The notes: generated by a model from the letters alone, not told the origin. A stretch of DNA of 64,000 bases from Phellopilus nigrolimitatus (GCA_021029095.1 JAJOHG010000002.1:434001-498000); one strand, 5' to 3'; shown: positions 19,457 through 32,255, counted from the first letter of the stretch. Numbers and translations are program-made.

Positions 19457-22400
19457 ATGGCAATGCTCGCGAACGCGCACGACAGCGCAAAGCGTTTTAT
19501 CACCTTCGACTCTGCCAAAACTGTCCTCTTTGTCTACGTCCTGCTTACCCACTCCCTGAGGGCCCAGCGCCACCTTCGCGCGCGTGGCGTCACACAGACT
19601 ATCTCCGAATTCTGGACGTGGCTCTGCCAGGTGAGCAGTCCCTTAGATGTGCTGCAGAGACACATGGTGCATAACATGTTCGGACCAGCGCGTCATTTTG
19701 CTGGCACTCCGCCTCCCATCGGTGAAGCAAAAGGTTGACGGCCAGATCGACGAGGCGCGGCTAAAGATAGAGAACTCGCTCGTACCTAAAGGACCCGACG
19801 TTGTTCGCCATCTTGCGCTGCCCATAGAGGGCCGATCACCCGAATGGATTCTGCAGGAGATGGACAAGATGGACAGCGAGTCGGGCAAGCATGCGAATTG
19901 GAAGAACGGACGCCTGTCAGGGGCTGTATATCGTGCGTCTCATATTTAAATGCATTATTTTGGTTCAGTCGAAGTATACGATAACTTCGGGAACGCATCA
20001 GATGGCGGCGAAGACATGGAAAACGTAATTGTCGACGCGTTTCGCAAGTATTGCGTCTCTAATCCACTGCACCCGGACGCGTTTCCGGCCGTGCGCAAAA
20101 TGGAGGCGGAGGTTGTCGCAATGTGCCTGCGGATGTACAACAATCCCGATGGTGCGGGAACGATGACGAGCGGTGGTACAGAATCTATCATCATGTCTGT
20201 CAAGATGCACCGCGATTGGGCGCGCGCAGTGAAGGGCATTACAGAACCTGAGATGCGAGTATTTACCATTCTATCAAGTTAATCGAGACGAATCCTCACG
20301 CCTTCTGTGTACAGGGTTATTCCCATCTCTGCTCATGCAGCGTTCGACAAAGCAGCGGCGTATCTAAAAGTCAAGCTCCACACCATTCCCGTCGACTTCG
20401 AGACGCGCAAGGTGAACATTTCGAGATTGAAGCGCGCGATGTGAGCGGTCTGCTCTCTTATCGTCTTCTCAAATCTGCGTTTGACTCGAATCTTCCTAAA
20501 TTCTTTAGAAACTCAAACACCATTATGGTTGTTTCATTTCTGCATCTGCGCCTTTCTTTTTTTAAACATTTTCATTTTTGAAGATCGTCGGTTCCGCCAT
20601 CAACTTCCCAGACGGCTGCATGGACGACATTTCTGCGCTCTCCGCACTCGCGAAGAAGCGCAACATCGGGCTTCACGTCGACTGTTGCCTAGGGAGCTTT
20701 ATCGTACCATTCCTGGAGAAAGCCGGTTTTCCTTGCGAAATGTTTGACTTCCGGCTTGAGGGCGTGACGGCCATTAGTTGCGATACCCATAAGGCGAGTA
20801 GGCTAGTGTTCCCCTCTTTCCAAATGGTACTTACAACGTTGAACGCTACTCAATCATTCTGGGGTACAGTACGGCTTCGCACCGAAGGTGTGTGCGGATG
20901 CGAAGAAGGCATATATGCCGCGGCATGTTCTGATAATTGCAAACATATTTATAGGGCTCTTCCGTAATAATGTACCGCAACGCTGAGTTGCGGAGGTATC
21001 AATACTACATTTCCACCGGATGGCCAGGTCTGAGTTTTCTTTTCTTTTGTGATAACCTTCCTATCATTCTGTCTTTTGTGCCTTTCCAACCCCAATATGG
21101 GTATTCTGTTCGCCATCGTGTTCTCGAAGCTTTTCTCTCCTTCCCTTCGCCACCTAGCTCCTTTCCCCACACTTCTTCTTCTAGTTCCTCTTGTCTATCC
21201 ATGTTTGCTGACTCGTGTTGATTCTTCGCAATTCATTGCCGTTTGCTGGTGGCCAGGCGGAGTATACGGTAGTCCTAGCCTAGCCGGTTCACGGTGCGTT
21301 GCTACGGAGCTAATCCACTTTGCACATACATGTCCTCATCATTACTCTGTCCGGATATTCTGTGTCGTCATCTTTGAAACTCGACATTCACGCATGCTGC
21401 TTCTACTCGGCTTGGGATTCTTGGCGACAGCCCTGGGGCACTCATTGCCGGGACCTGGGCTGCCATGCAATACATGGGCGAAGAGTGCGCTGTCATTCTT
21501 CTCGCTTTCTTTCCGTGGCATGCTGCTGACATTACCCCATAGCGGATACCTCGCCTCTTGTCGGTCCATTGTCACCTGCGCGCAAACCATCACGCGCGCC
21601 ATCCGCGAAGGAATACCTGAATTATACATCTTGGGTAACCCGCCCGCCAGCTGCATCGCGTTCGCGAGCAAGCACCCACGCGTGAGCGTACTCGCCGTCG
21701 GCGACCGCATGAACGGACGCGGTTGGCACCTGAATGGATTGTCGAAGCCTGCTGCGGTTCATATTGCATGTACGGTGAGTCTGAGTGTGAGGGATTCCCT
21801 TCCTGCCTTATTCTGTCGTTTTCATTTTTCAATTTGTGGGGAGGAAGAGCGTTGCCATGCACTCGTTGCTATTTCTCTCACCCCACTTTCTCGTCGCATG
21901 CAAACCGGGGATTCGCGAGTTCTGAGTTTCTTGTTTGTCCGATCGTTTGGTTTTGTGGAGTTGTTATTTCCCATGAGAATTGGAAGTGCAAGGGAAGACA
22001 GAATGGCCGAGATTTCCTCATTGCTCTGCAACCAACTAACTCCTAGTCCAGTAATTCCCCTTCCTTCCCTCTTCTATTTTCATCTGCATGCTTTCGGCCC
22101 GCTTGGCTTCTCAATTTACCCACACTGACACGCCTTGTTCTCTTCCTTCTTCTTTTATCGATTATCTTTACGGTAACGAAAATGTGGTTATAGCGTTTGA
22201 CAGTGCCGGTGGTGGACAACTTTATTGCGGACCTGAAGGACTGCGTCGCTGAGATAAAGGCTAGCCCGCAGTCGAAAGAGAAGGAGGGTAATATGGTCGC
22301 TGTTTACGGTGCGTGTGTTATCTTCTCCTTCCCCTTTTCCGCAGTCCCGAAAACCGTGCAAAGAGAAGCTGATGTTATATGTTTTGCGTTCCCTTCTATT

Positions 22401-22847
22401 TTGTTTTGACGTCTGGGTACTTCTGCGCGCACGGTATCGCGCTCTTCTATCGCGGTCCTTTTGCTATACCAACATGCTGCCAACTTATCAACACGATTGA
22501 CCGCCTTTGTCTGGGGGGCACGAACGTCCCGACTCCTCTCTGTGGCGATGTGTATCGGTTTGTACGTCATTCTCGTGCCTGTGGATACCCAATATTTCCC
22601 ATTCGGGCTTGCACGGATCCTTGATCGGATCGACGCCAATACCGTGCCGCGACCGGCCTCGACTCTTCCTCCTGCCTTGACCCTTTTTGCCCGATGCTGT
22701 TTCGAACTCCGACCCGGAATGTGATGGCCGGCTTCGGCACGATGTGGTTCTAATACCGCGGACAGGCCTCGGGAACTCGAGCGCGGTAGGACCCGCGATG
22801 GTCGGGAGGATCACGACAGCCTTCCTCGACGCGCTGTATAAGGCATG
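19457..22847 (+). CDS. DPL1: Sphingosine-1-phosphate lyase
   Basis: Thirteen exons (19457-19630, 19689-19932, 20002-20254, 20315-20440, 20509-20527, 20584-20793, 20870-20887, 20955-21027, 21257-21293, 21431-21484, 21543-21774, 22194-22308, 22765-22847) give 545 residues. A hydrophobic N-terminal segment (about residues 19-32) fits an ER membrane anchor. The PLP-dependent fold shows [53 protein letters not shown] and the PLP lysine in ISCDTHK (Lys342), followed by [14 protein letters not shown]. The enzyme cleaves phosphorylated sphingoid bases to phosphoethanolamine and a fatty aldehyde, the exit step of sphingolipid breakdown. Two introns have GC rather than GT donors (GCGAGT at 20255 and 20794). 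Three introns are unusually long (229, 419 and 456 nt). The ATG at 19457 is the best start I can see. Confidence 0.95.
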
Positions 22848-23715
22848 AAGCATGCGCGTCGGTGGTGTTCTGGGGGCACGCCGCGTTGGCAGGGCGCAGC
22901 AACTCTGAGCCGAGATTGCGTGCTCCGGCCGAACTTGCGCAGAAGCTAATCGGCGAAGGCGAGCGGGAGTTTTTTGAAGTCGGACTGGTGTGGTTCTGAA
23001 TCTCTTGTTGGAGATGCATATTGGGCTGTGATGTTCCATTGCGCAGGCAGAACCTATTCGGGTAGATTGTACCTGTGCCGTGGCTGTTGCCAGCACATGC
23101 AAGCGGCTTTTGTATAATTTGTTTTGTATGAATTTGTACGGATTTAAAGGATTGGAGTAAGAGTGAATGGCGAAGAGTAACGTAAGGTTTCGTACGGGAT
23201 GGGCTCGGAGGACGGAGATGGAAAGCAACTTGAATGGGAGAAGATGGAAGACCGGAGTCATGTCAGAACTCAGAAAAAAAAAGTGAGAGCGCGCCGAATA
23301 ATCGATGTGCCGGGCCTCCGGGTGAAAACTGCCGGCATCCGAATCCGCGCGAGCGAGGTCGTCTCAGCTCGCGCAGCCGCCAGCCGGATCCTTCAAAAGA
23401 CTCGCAAAGACTCGCAAACAAATGTCTCTCCAACTCCCCCGTCTCCTCGCTCCGCCTCTCTGTCCCGGACGTCGTCGACGCCCTCAACAACGTCGGCGAG
23501 TGCGCTTTGCTGCCCTTCATCTCGCCACCATGTGTCAGACATAGGACCCACCACTATCTGACACTTCGCGTCCTGTCTATTATATCCTATCTGTCGTCAC
23601 AGCCGCTCCAACGCGCCCACGTCCTCAACATCGATTTCGCGCTCCCTCTTGCAGCCTGTGTCTATCACGCTAGTGTCTTGCTCGTTGTCTCTCAGTCTGA
23701 GTGAGGACTACAATT
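22848..23715. promoter_or_regulatory. Intergenic, presumed arrestin-gene promoter and 5' UTR
   Basis: This is 868 bp between S1P lyase and the arrestin ATG. The last 300 bp are rich in C/T tracts, as is common in fungal core promoters. No gene is supported on either strand. Confidence 0.4.
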
Positions 23716-26375
23716 ATGCCCAATACCCGTGAGGCTGGCCTCGTTGTGCCTGTAACGGCACAGCAGTTCTCACCTCATTCGCCGGGCGATGCGGTGCCTG
23801 GTGCTGCTCCTGCAGTCAACGAGGAGCACCTCGTATCTGCACTGCATGCCGCCTTTGCAGCCGAGCATCCCGATGCCACCGCCCCTGCGCCCCCGTTGCC
23901 GGTCGCACGCGAAAAGACACATACGAGTCTCGACATCACCGTCGCGAACGACCAGCTCGTCCTCCGCGGCACGGGCGTCGACGTCGAGCCGACGCTCCTC
24001 ACCGGCAACGTCGTGCTCCACCTTACCGAGCCAACGTCGATCAAGCAAATCTTGCTCGTTTTTCGTGGTAAAGCCAGGGTTCCTTCGAACCCGACTGATC
24101 CGTGAGTATATATTGCATATATGCGGTACTAAATGTGCCGCTGACGACGTATTTGAAATTGCACGCATATAGTCATGTTCTGAACAGCTCGCCGAACCAA
24201 TACATCGTGTGCAGCCATGATTGGACGTTCCTCGAGGGCGAGAAGAAGTATAGTCACACTCTCAAGGCCGGACGCCATCTTTTCCCCTTCGAGCTGCGTC
24301 TCGGAGGCTCGCTTCCCTCGAGCATCGCAACATACGTGAATGGCGGCGCGTCCATATCATACAAGCTGCGCGCAACTGCCGTGCGGCCCGGCCTTGCCGC
24401 GAATCTCACTGCTGTGCTCCCCATCACGCTCCTGCGTTCGTTCGCTCCTGAGTCGCTCGAGTACCAGCAGACGCTCGAAATCGAAAACACATGGCCCGAG
24501 AAAGTTATGTATGCACTTATGATCCCCCACAAGGCATGGGCCGCCGGCGACGAGGTCTCCGCGCTTGTCAAGTTCGCCCCCCTCGCAAAAGGCGTTCACA
24601 TCGTCACGATTACGACCAACCTCTCTGAGACGACCAAAACGCTCTCGCGCGGCGGGCACCTCGAGAAGACACGCAATATTCTTACGAAGAAGCACGAAAT
24701 TGTCAGAGGCAAAGCGGTCAGCGTCGATGAGCAGCAGCGCAAGCGCCTGGCGAGGGTGCTGCACAACACGCTTGGCGAGCAGGGCCATCAGCAGCAAGTC
24801 GGCATGTCTCTTCCGTCAGGATCCTCTTCGCCCGTTTATCCTGCGAGCGGCGCGTCGGCCTTTGTCTCTGGTACGTCTACGCCAGCTATCGACGGGCTCG
24901 CGCTGTCTAGAGCAGATACGCACCACTCGTCAACGTCGGGCTCGTCCTTATCTTCGGATGAAGAGCGTAGTCGGGACGCGGAGGGCGACATCGAAGTGAC
25001 CACGGTAATCGGCTTGAAACTCCCTGCCTCGCTCACGCCCTCGCACTCTCTCGACCCCATCGTCGTCTCCTACCGCATCCGCTGGTCCGTCCTTTTAGGC
25101 AACCTCGATGGGCACACCTCTGAGCTGCGTTGTTCGCTCCCCATCCACATTCTTGACCATTCCCTGCTCGAGGAGGCTCGCAATGCGACAAGCGCGACGC
25201 GCCGCATGCTCTTCGGCGGCGAGGATGCCCCGCACGACGCCGGCGAGGAGGACGCGCAGCTCCCAAGCTATCCCTCGCACGTACGCGACCGCGTCGCGGT
25301 TGAATCTACGCCAGTCTCGCCAGAAGCACTTGCTCTGCGGCCCTACGCACTCGAAGGCCCAGACTCTGCCTTGGCAACGCCTTCGCGCGAGACTGCTCCC
25401 AGGCTCAGCAACTTCCCCGGGTTCTCGCTCCCGCACTCCCAGTCCCATCCGCCGTCCGCTCTTCCCAGCTCGTACTCCACGCACGATGCAGGCGGTTTCC
25501 CCTTCGCTTTCAACACGCCTGGCGCACCGAACCGAGCGTCTGCGGGGACGAGCGCCTCAGTCACTCCCCCGGACTCGACAAGCGCGGACTCGAGCAGGCC
25601 AGGCAGCAGACACGAACGCGAGCGCGACAGCGGCGGTTGGGGTCCTTTCAGTCTGAGCCGCCGCCCGAGCCGGAGCCGCATCAACAGCCGCGCCAACTCG
25701 CGGGCTCCGAGCCCGGAGCGCGAACGCGAGCGCGGCGACGGGCGCGGTCACAGCGGGCCGGGCGGCACGCCGGGCCCAAGCGTCGCGCGGGCGGACGAGA
25801 CACACGTGCACGCGGCGAACGCGGCGAGCCGGCAGTCGCACGGGCTGTTCAGCGTCGTGATGAAGCCGATGACGAACCTCTCGAGTTTCTCGGCGCCGTG
25901 GCACGCGCATGCACACTCGCAGGCGCTCGCGCAGCACTTCCAGACGCCCCGCTCCTCGGTCAGTACGGGGAACCAGAGCGACCAGCGTGGATTGACATTG
26001 CCGCTACCATCGCCGTTCTTGCCGATGTCTACACCCGGCTTGTACACTCCGACCGGGGAGGGCGGCGGGGGCACGCTGACGAGCTCCGCGTCGACGTCCG
26101 CCGTGCCGGACTATTTCACCGCCGCTCGCAACGGCTCGTCTGGCATGCCGCCGCTGGAGACGCTCCGCGGGCTGCCGACGTACGAGGATTCCGAAGCGCA
26201 AACGCGTGTGAGCGGGCCCGGGTCACCGCAAGAGGCCCGCAGTCCAGGTAGCGATGGAAGTGGTGCACCAGGGCACCGGTCGTTCAGCGACACGGACCTC
26301 GTGTCGCACTTCGCGCGCGCGCGCGCGAGTGGGGGCACGCCAGCGGTGTCGCAATTGCAGCAGCGGTTGCGATAG
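23716..26375 (+). CDS. Arrestin-like (ART / alpha-arrestin) trafficking adaptor
   Basis: Two exons (23716-24101 and 24173-26375) separated by a 71-nt intron give 862 residues. The arrestin N-lobe includes DVEPTLLTGNVVLHLTEP and IKQILLVFRGKA. The second lobe includes HDWTFLEGEKKYSHTL, LRLGGSLPSSIATYV and IPHKAWAAGDEVSALVKF. The C-terminal half is long, serine/proline-rich and disordered, with PY-type motifs LPSYPSH and LPTYEDSE that would recruit a Rsp5/NEDD4-family ubiquitin ligase. Yeast relatives (Rod1, Rog3, Aly proteins) use this to ubiquitinate nutrient transporters for endocytosis. The ATG at 23716 follows an in-frame GTG that I ignored. The dense GC-rich C-terminal region explains several long antisense frames, which I treat as shadows. 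Confidence 0.92.
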
Positions 26376-27573
26376 CACAACGATATGCATTATTTGCTCG
26401 GACCACCACCATTGACTGGCGAATCCCATTATTCTTAGCTTTTTTTTCCCTTTTCTTTTCCCGTGGCATTTATTCTAATAAGCATGATATCCTATAGATT
26501 TTCTCTTTTTTCGTGTCGGTATTAAAATTTCCTCCTCTCGTCTTTGCCTTATATTTTATGCAGAGACCCGACGTCCCCCACTCCTCGCCATCCTGCTTGT
26601 CATCTCCATCACCTCTGCCTTCGTTGCTCGCACTCCACGCATTTATAGAACTGGCCTCTCGAGCCGTCGCTGTAAGTTTACGAAAACACGCTATCTGTGT
26701 GCTGTTTCCTCTGGCTCTCTCGTTCTGTCTTTTCTGTCTTTTCGTTTCTTTTTTCTACGATACTGTGATTTGATCCCCCCACTCATAGACTTCCAACCCA
26801 TAGACGCTTCTCTGTTACTGGTACCGGTGCTCATGTGTACGAATAAAAGTTACTAACAAGGAGGTAAAAACAATAAACAAAATAGGTTTTTGTGTGTCCT
26901 TTTTTCCATAACGAGCGATTTACACCTCAAATACGGTAAGCAAGAGGTTGACACAGTGTATACATTGACTACGACCCCTCTTATGCAATACTGATACTCC
27001 CAACTTCTCGAGAGGGGAGCTTGTGGGATGAATCGTTGAAGGCAAAAGAAGAAAGGGTAGCAAACACTTTTGGCGAAGTCCCGCTGGCAGTAACAAAATG
27101 GAATCGACGCGGAGCGCGCCCGACTCCAACTAGGCACATCTAGATCATTTTGCTTATTCAAATCTATATATGCGCAGTACGGCACGTTTCGCACTCCCAT
27201 TCAACCGTTTTCGTGCTCTGCACCACTTCTAACACGCCAGGTACAGACTTCGAGACGGGATTCTGCCGACCGCCACGGCGGCGCATGCAGATCTCATTGG
27301 TAGGCTTCAAACGCCCTGATCTTCTGCGCAGTCTTCTGCACAATCAAGATCTCTCCTTGGGTTCCTGAGCTTTTTCTCCAAACTCGTCCTCGATCAGTGA
27401 TTATTGGCCGTAGCCGTATACAATCGGCGAAACTGCGACCGCCTCGTAGGTTCTTACTTCTCACATTGAGATTCGACTACGATATAGATTATATAAATAT
27501 AGGATTTGCCGGCAAAGGTTCCTAACGGCTTCCCAAAGCGTATATGATGAGCCCGCGAGAATGCGCTCCCGGC
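26376..27573. other. Arrestin 3' region and intergenic
   Basis: It begins with a pyrimidine-rich 3' UTR-like segment to about 26770. No gene is supported further on. Confidence 0.4.
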
Positions 27574-28178
27574 TCACCTGCAAATTGGATGGGGCACTGA
27601 GCGTGAGAATTGGCGCTCGTCTACAAGTGTGGCTGCACATCCTGGGGCCTGGGGGCCTGCCTGGGATAGCTTAATAAACGTTGGACCGACAGGGAAGATG
27701 TTCTGATAGAAGATGCCAGCGGTTGATAACGCTCCAGCATCGTCTTCTGGGACGGTCGACAGCGCTCCATCGTCACTTCGATCTCGCGAGCCAATTGTGC
27801 CAAAAATATAGGTGGGATGATTTGCAATCGACACGAATTTTGTTCTGATATGCATGTATGCGCTCAAAACGCTCAAGGCAAGGCAAGGGCATACTGGTTG
27901 TGGTTCAGAATATTCAACTGCGGCTTTCCAGACCCTGGCTCCGCGATGATCTTCTCGGTGCTATATAGATGGACATACTGCCTTTTTGCACGCCGGAGGG
28001 CTTCCTCCCTCGTCGACGGGTTCCAATTTAATAGACGCTTCAGCAGATCCCATCGAGACAGGAAATGGACCTGTCCGCTCTGGTCTTCCGGTGTAACATT
28101 GACAGCAGCTGAAGCACATCGAGACCAGAAGCATACTAACAGGAAAGAAAGCGTCACGGAGGGGGAGAACGCACTCAA
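27574..28178 (-). CDS. Hypothetical protein, two exons visible, N-terminus unresolved
   Basis: The upstream exon reads VNVTPEDQSGQVHFLSRW, then KRQYVHLYSTEKIIAEPG and NILNHN. A GTATGC donor near 27892 and the acceptor CATATCAG near 27850 join it in frame to TKFVSIANHPTYIFGTIG, with a C-terminal part ending at 27574. The composition and the splice fit suggest a real gene, but no ATG is in frame at the left edge (the frame begins at a TTG), so a first exon is missing from my model. I do not recognise the family. A hydrophobic stretch (LSFLLVCFW) before the conserved part could be a signal peptide if the frame is right. Confidence 0.35.
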
Positions 28179-28619
28179 CAGAAAGAGAGACCATAGTGCG
28201 TAACGGGCCGGCGTACAAAGGCCAAGAATGTGTCCATTTGTCGATGTCCCATTTCTTAATCTTCAAGATCCGTATAAGAATTAAGACCCATAACGAATGG
28301 CGCCATAGGTCAACACTAATACGCAAGCTGGCTGAATAAACGGGCTAGATAAACGGGCTACTTTCTAGTACATAAGTTGTACGCCTCTAGGAACTTTGAG
28401 CTGCCTGACCACATCTAAGAAGCACGAACGATATTGCAAGCATACTCCAATAACGACAACTTCTCTGAAGCATCGAAAACAAGAAGATAGAAGAAGAGGA
28501 AATATAGCAAAAGAGAGGGCAGCACCCGGAAGGCAGGGTGAAAAAAAGGAATCAAGAAACCAAATCTATGCTCCAAAAAGATGAACAAAAATGTAAGTGT
28601 AGGATGATTAGTCTAAAGC

Positions 28620-30366
28620 CTATTTGGATTCCTGTTCACTCAGAGGTTTCAAGAGCCACGGCTCAGACGCGACCCACTGGCTCTCTGGGACACCGAGCTC
28701 GAGAAGTGTCGCAAAGGCCTTCGAGAAGCTAGCAGAAGAGAAAAAAGTGAGTACGAGTTCAAGATGGCTGTCTCTTCAAAAGAACCGATGAAGAAAGACG
28801 TAGAAATTCAGAACTCACTCCTTGAAGAACAGGTCCTGGTCTTCAGCGTATGCTTTCCCATACTTTCGGAAGCTCTTGTCCGTCGCGAGTACATAGTCTG
28901 TCGGTAACATCATGAGCGTGCCTGTCTTCTTGTCCGCCAACTGCTTCGGGCCACTCCACTTCCGCCACACCCACCTAAATAGCGTGATTAATATATCAAT
29001 TTAGTATGCGAGCCCAAGCCCAAACTAAAGTAAACAAGACGTACTTCTCGTTAAAGAGGAGCGTGTAGAAATCGTTCGTGAACGTGATGGGCGAAAACGT
29101 CCAGGGGCCCTCGAAGCCAGAACTGTTCATAGCATAGATGAGTTGAGCAACGTACGCATGTGCAATGACCATGAAACAAAGAGCGCATAGCGCCTACCGA
29201 TCAGTGTGACAGCGTCCTAGGGCGTGGGCGCCAGCGAGTGCTACAATTTCCTGGTCATTGAAGCTATCGGCGGGTTATCAGAATCTCGAACCCTAGTTCA
29301 AGTTAGCAACGCACCCCATACGGTAGAAAATCTAGTAGACGCTTAGTAAGAATCTCATGAGCAAGTACTATATGTGACTAACGTTTCGCAAGTGTTCAGC
29401 GCCCTGGCTCGCATCAGGGAGGCGGCCGTCCGGAGTAGCATCCTTGGCAAAACCATCGATACGTCCCGGCCTCCAAGGGACCTTCGGGCCTGCCATTTCC
29501 TGAAAAAGCAGGAATCGACAAGACGAAGTAAATAATTTAAGGTTTGATTTAAAAAATGATGCCGCAATGCGTATTAGGCGCGTGAGAATAGCAAAGCTCA
29601 CCTGAACAGCGACCACACCGGCCAGCGTCCAAAGGTCACCGTAGCTAATCCATGGGAATTTCTCCTTGATCTTTTCCAGAACATTACGGGCGACGTTCAA
29701 GCCGTTGTTCGCGCCATGGAGGGCCTCAGGTTCAAATCGCATGGTAGCGTAGTTACTTCAAAGTCATATACTGTTAGGCATTATATTAGGCTTGATGAAA
29801 TCCGTACTCACCTTCCGCCGGTCTTAGTCTCCTTGTCATAAGTACCGGAACTGTGCCAAGCGAGACGAACGAGAACAGGACCATAAGAACCGTCTTCGGA
29901 AAAGGGTAATATTGATAGAAGATCTTCGGGTAGTAAGAAGATAAGCCTACCATCGTACTCGTCGTTCTCTTCGAGAATGGATGCAATCTCGTTGTAGACC
30001 TGAGATACTTCATCGACTTCAAACACCCAACAGGAAAATCATGATACAGACCTTTTGGTAGTCTTCCTGTGTCGGCACAAAGTTGGCCTTAACTTTGATG
30101 GCTTGACCAGCTGATTTAGCTGCGGTACCAGCCTCAGTAGACGTTCCCGAGGAGGTAGCGTAAAAGTAGTAGCCGGCGCTGGTCAGAGCGGCGCCTCCAA
30201 TAGCAGCGTAGAGCCATGTATTGCTAGACTTTGGCCCAGGCGTCGGGGCGGACTCGGTTGAGTACTTGCGGAATGAAGTGCGCAAGGACGTGCGAATTGC
30301 AGTCCTCGGGGCCGCAGTAAAAGCGGCGCGACGGGCGGGAGCACGAAGAGCAGCGAGCATGGACAT
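28620..30366 (-). CDS. CCP1: Cytochrome c peroxidase, mitochondrial
   Basis: Ten exons (30366-30052, 29999-29951, 29893-29812, 29755-29602, 29499-29383, 29331-29315, 29263-29198, 29122-29045, 28974-28819, 28728-28620) give 380 residues. An arginine/alanine-rich presequence is followed by one membrane segment ([20 protein letters not shown]), as in intermembrane-space CCPs with a bipartite signal. Catalytic distal residues are Arg131, Trp134 and His135 in [10 protein letters not shown]. The proximal heme ligand is His258 in [11 protein letters not shown], and the radical-site tryptophan is Trp274 in GFEGPWTF. The enzyme reduces hydrogen peroxide with electrons from cytochrome c. Exon 6 is only 17 nt. 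The first intron (30051-30000) lies just before the catalytic domain. Confidence 0.96.
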
Positions 30367-30974
30367 GTTCCGTGTCTTAGCTGAGGATGATAAGGGATGC
30401 AGGACGAGAGAGAAGAGCAAGCTTGCAAGGGCGAGACCGGACTCACTTTTAGCTTTCCCAAGACTGTCCGAGCTGTAGTAATACGCCCCACGTGACTGAC
30501 TAATAATTCACGTGTTGCGGGGTGAGCGAATAAGGTCAGGTAGGTTTGAAAGCATTAACAACGCGTTCCGACGTGCTTTGCTCTCCCTCTCTTTAGCAAT
30601 GACATTGCGACTCGGGCAAGAGTGATCGACGTATTTGGCTTTTGCCTTTGGCTGGTACATTTTAGCGAACAATTCAGTGAAGCATCTCGTGATCGTTTCT
30701 ATTCTATTTCAAAGTCACCCATGACCAGTGCAGTGCCCACGACTGCTTCTCGCAACGATGCGAAAGTTCCACTTATTTACACGCTTCGACTGGTCCCGGC
30801 ACCCCTTTCTGAAGACATGCTCACATCCTAGTCCGCTCTCGATTGGATCACGAGAAATTTTAAAATAACGTGCGCCGACAAATACGGAGACATTTCAATT
30901 TGACTGGTAAGCTCGCTTTCCAGTCTTGATTATTGCTTTTGAGGAATGAGCAACTATTTTTCAATATAAAAGCA
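30367..30974. promoter_or_regulatory. CCP upstream region
   Basis: It presumably contains the CCP promoter. No supported gene or clear motif is present. Confidence 0.35.
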
Positions 30975-31328
30975 ATGCGTTTTACACCATTGCAACACCT
31001 TTCAGTCCTCGCGGCCCTTCTACATCAAGCTGGACTGTGCTCATCTGACTACAGAAGACAACGTCCCCTCTTAACTGTCGAGAACGACAGCCACAGTTTT
31101 GATCTGCGAAGTAAATATCATCATCACAGTTATGTACGTCAGCAACGATAGTCTCAACGTGATCGCTGATGTCGGAACCACTTACCAGTTGGATGGAGTT
31201 ATGTGAGTTGCGCAATGATAATCGGAGAAGCGAATGCCTTACTTGTTCGTCCTGTGCAGTTATAGTCAGAACGCCGACGAATTCGCAGCATTCTTAGCCG
31301 ACTCCTCTACAAGTTCGAACGCCTTCAA
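30975..31328 (+). CDS. Possible small secreted protein (splicing uncertain)
   Basis: The ATG at 30975 opens a signal-peptide-like start, MRFTPLQHLSVLAALLHQAG. Further coding-like stretches are MYVSNDSLNVIADVGTTY (31134-31200) and, after a TGTGCAG acceptor at about 31260, YSQNADEFAAFLADSST ending in TGA at 31328. I could not join the first two parts with convincing splice sites. No family is recognised. It may be a decayed gene. Confidence 0.3.
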
Positions 31329-32255
31329 TGCCTGACAGTACCTTTTCACCGCAAACCGCTATTCTTTAAGAGGATCCAGTGTTGTTTGTGGATGTATGCG
31401 TTTCTGTCGCCTTTATCTTCCTTCTATGGGCGTGGAGATATCGCATGGAGATCTCGCTAATCGTAGAACAGCCACACACGATTCTCCTGACATGTCTGAA
31501 AAATGTCGATTTCGCCGTGGAAGCGTTATCCATTCCACTCAGGAACGTCTAAACTAAAGTTAGCAAACACAACTGCACCATAATAGGCAGTTTCAAATTT
31601 TACTATCGCAATAGCTGTCAAGCACTGCGATGAGCTTATATCAGCTGCTCCTTCATTGGACCGCAGTATCAGGTGGAAATGCATCTTTTGAATCCGGCTT
31701 TGTACTTGGCTTAGTCTTCTCTGATTACAGTGCACATGTGGATCCCAATTATGAAGCTGCAGGCAGTTCTGGCGCTATTGCTCCTGGAGTTTCATTAAAG
31801 GGAACAGCCTCAGGTCCAGCACCCGCACCGACTAACATTGATGACTGACAGCTCTAGTGATACCCCGCGGTTGAGCTGCGCTCGTAAATGGCACAATTAC
31901 GGCGAAGATTGACTGTCTGCGTCTTGACGCATATAGAAGACGATAACGTTGATTCAATGCCTCGGCGAGGGTACGTTGCAGTCTATCTTCTTTCAGCCTA
32001 CTTCTTATCCTGGGATCACTGGCGCGCTCCTTTTATTATCCACTGGATGTGAGTTCTTTTACAACACTTCTTGTCTAAGAAAATTGTAACAGTTGCTAAA
32101 CGAACATGTATGTTATAGACATGACTACTCAATCGTCGTAGAGCTTCTACATGAGTGATACTATGGCCCCGATAAACACAATGATATAGGAAATACGCTC
32201 TAGCCAGTATACAAATACCAACTCAGAACAACGCCTCTTTCTTTAATTTTCGATT
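31329..32255. other. Intergenic; short frame at 31630-31848 of unknown meaning
   Basis: A plus-strand frame ending 31848 (GVSLKGTASGPAPAPTNIDD tail) looks protein-like but has no partner exons. Nothing else was recognised. Confidence 0.25.

Noticed and set aside
21049..22128. A 359-codon plus-strand frame within S1P lyase
   Set aside because: It runs through three introns of S1P lyase in the wrong frame and lacks motifs; the lyase exons explain the region.
24102..24172. In-frame-looking start of the long arrestin open frame within 24102-24172
   Set aside because: This is the intron: GTGAGT donor at 24102 and TATAG acceptor at 24172 restore continuity with the upstream arrestin exon.
25033..26201. 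Multiple overlapping long frames (up to 204 codons) on both strands within the arrestin gene
   Set aside because: They arise from GC-rich codon bias in the disordered C-terminal half; only the arrestin frame shows domain motifs and PY motifs.
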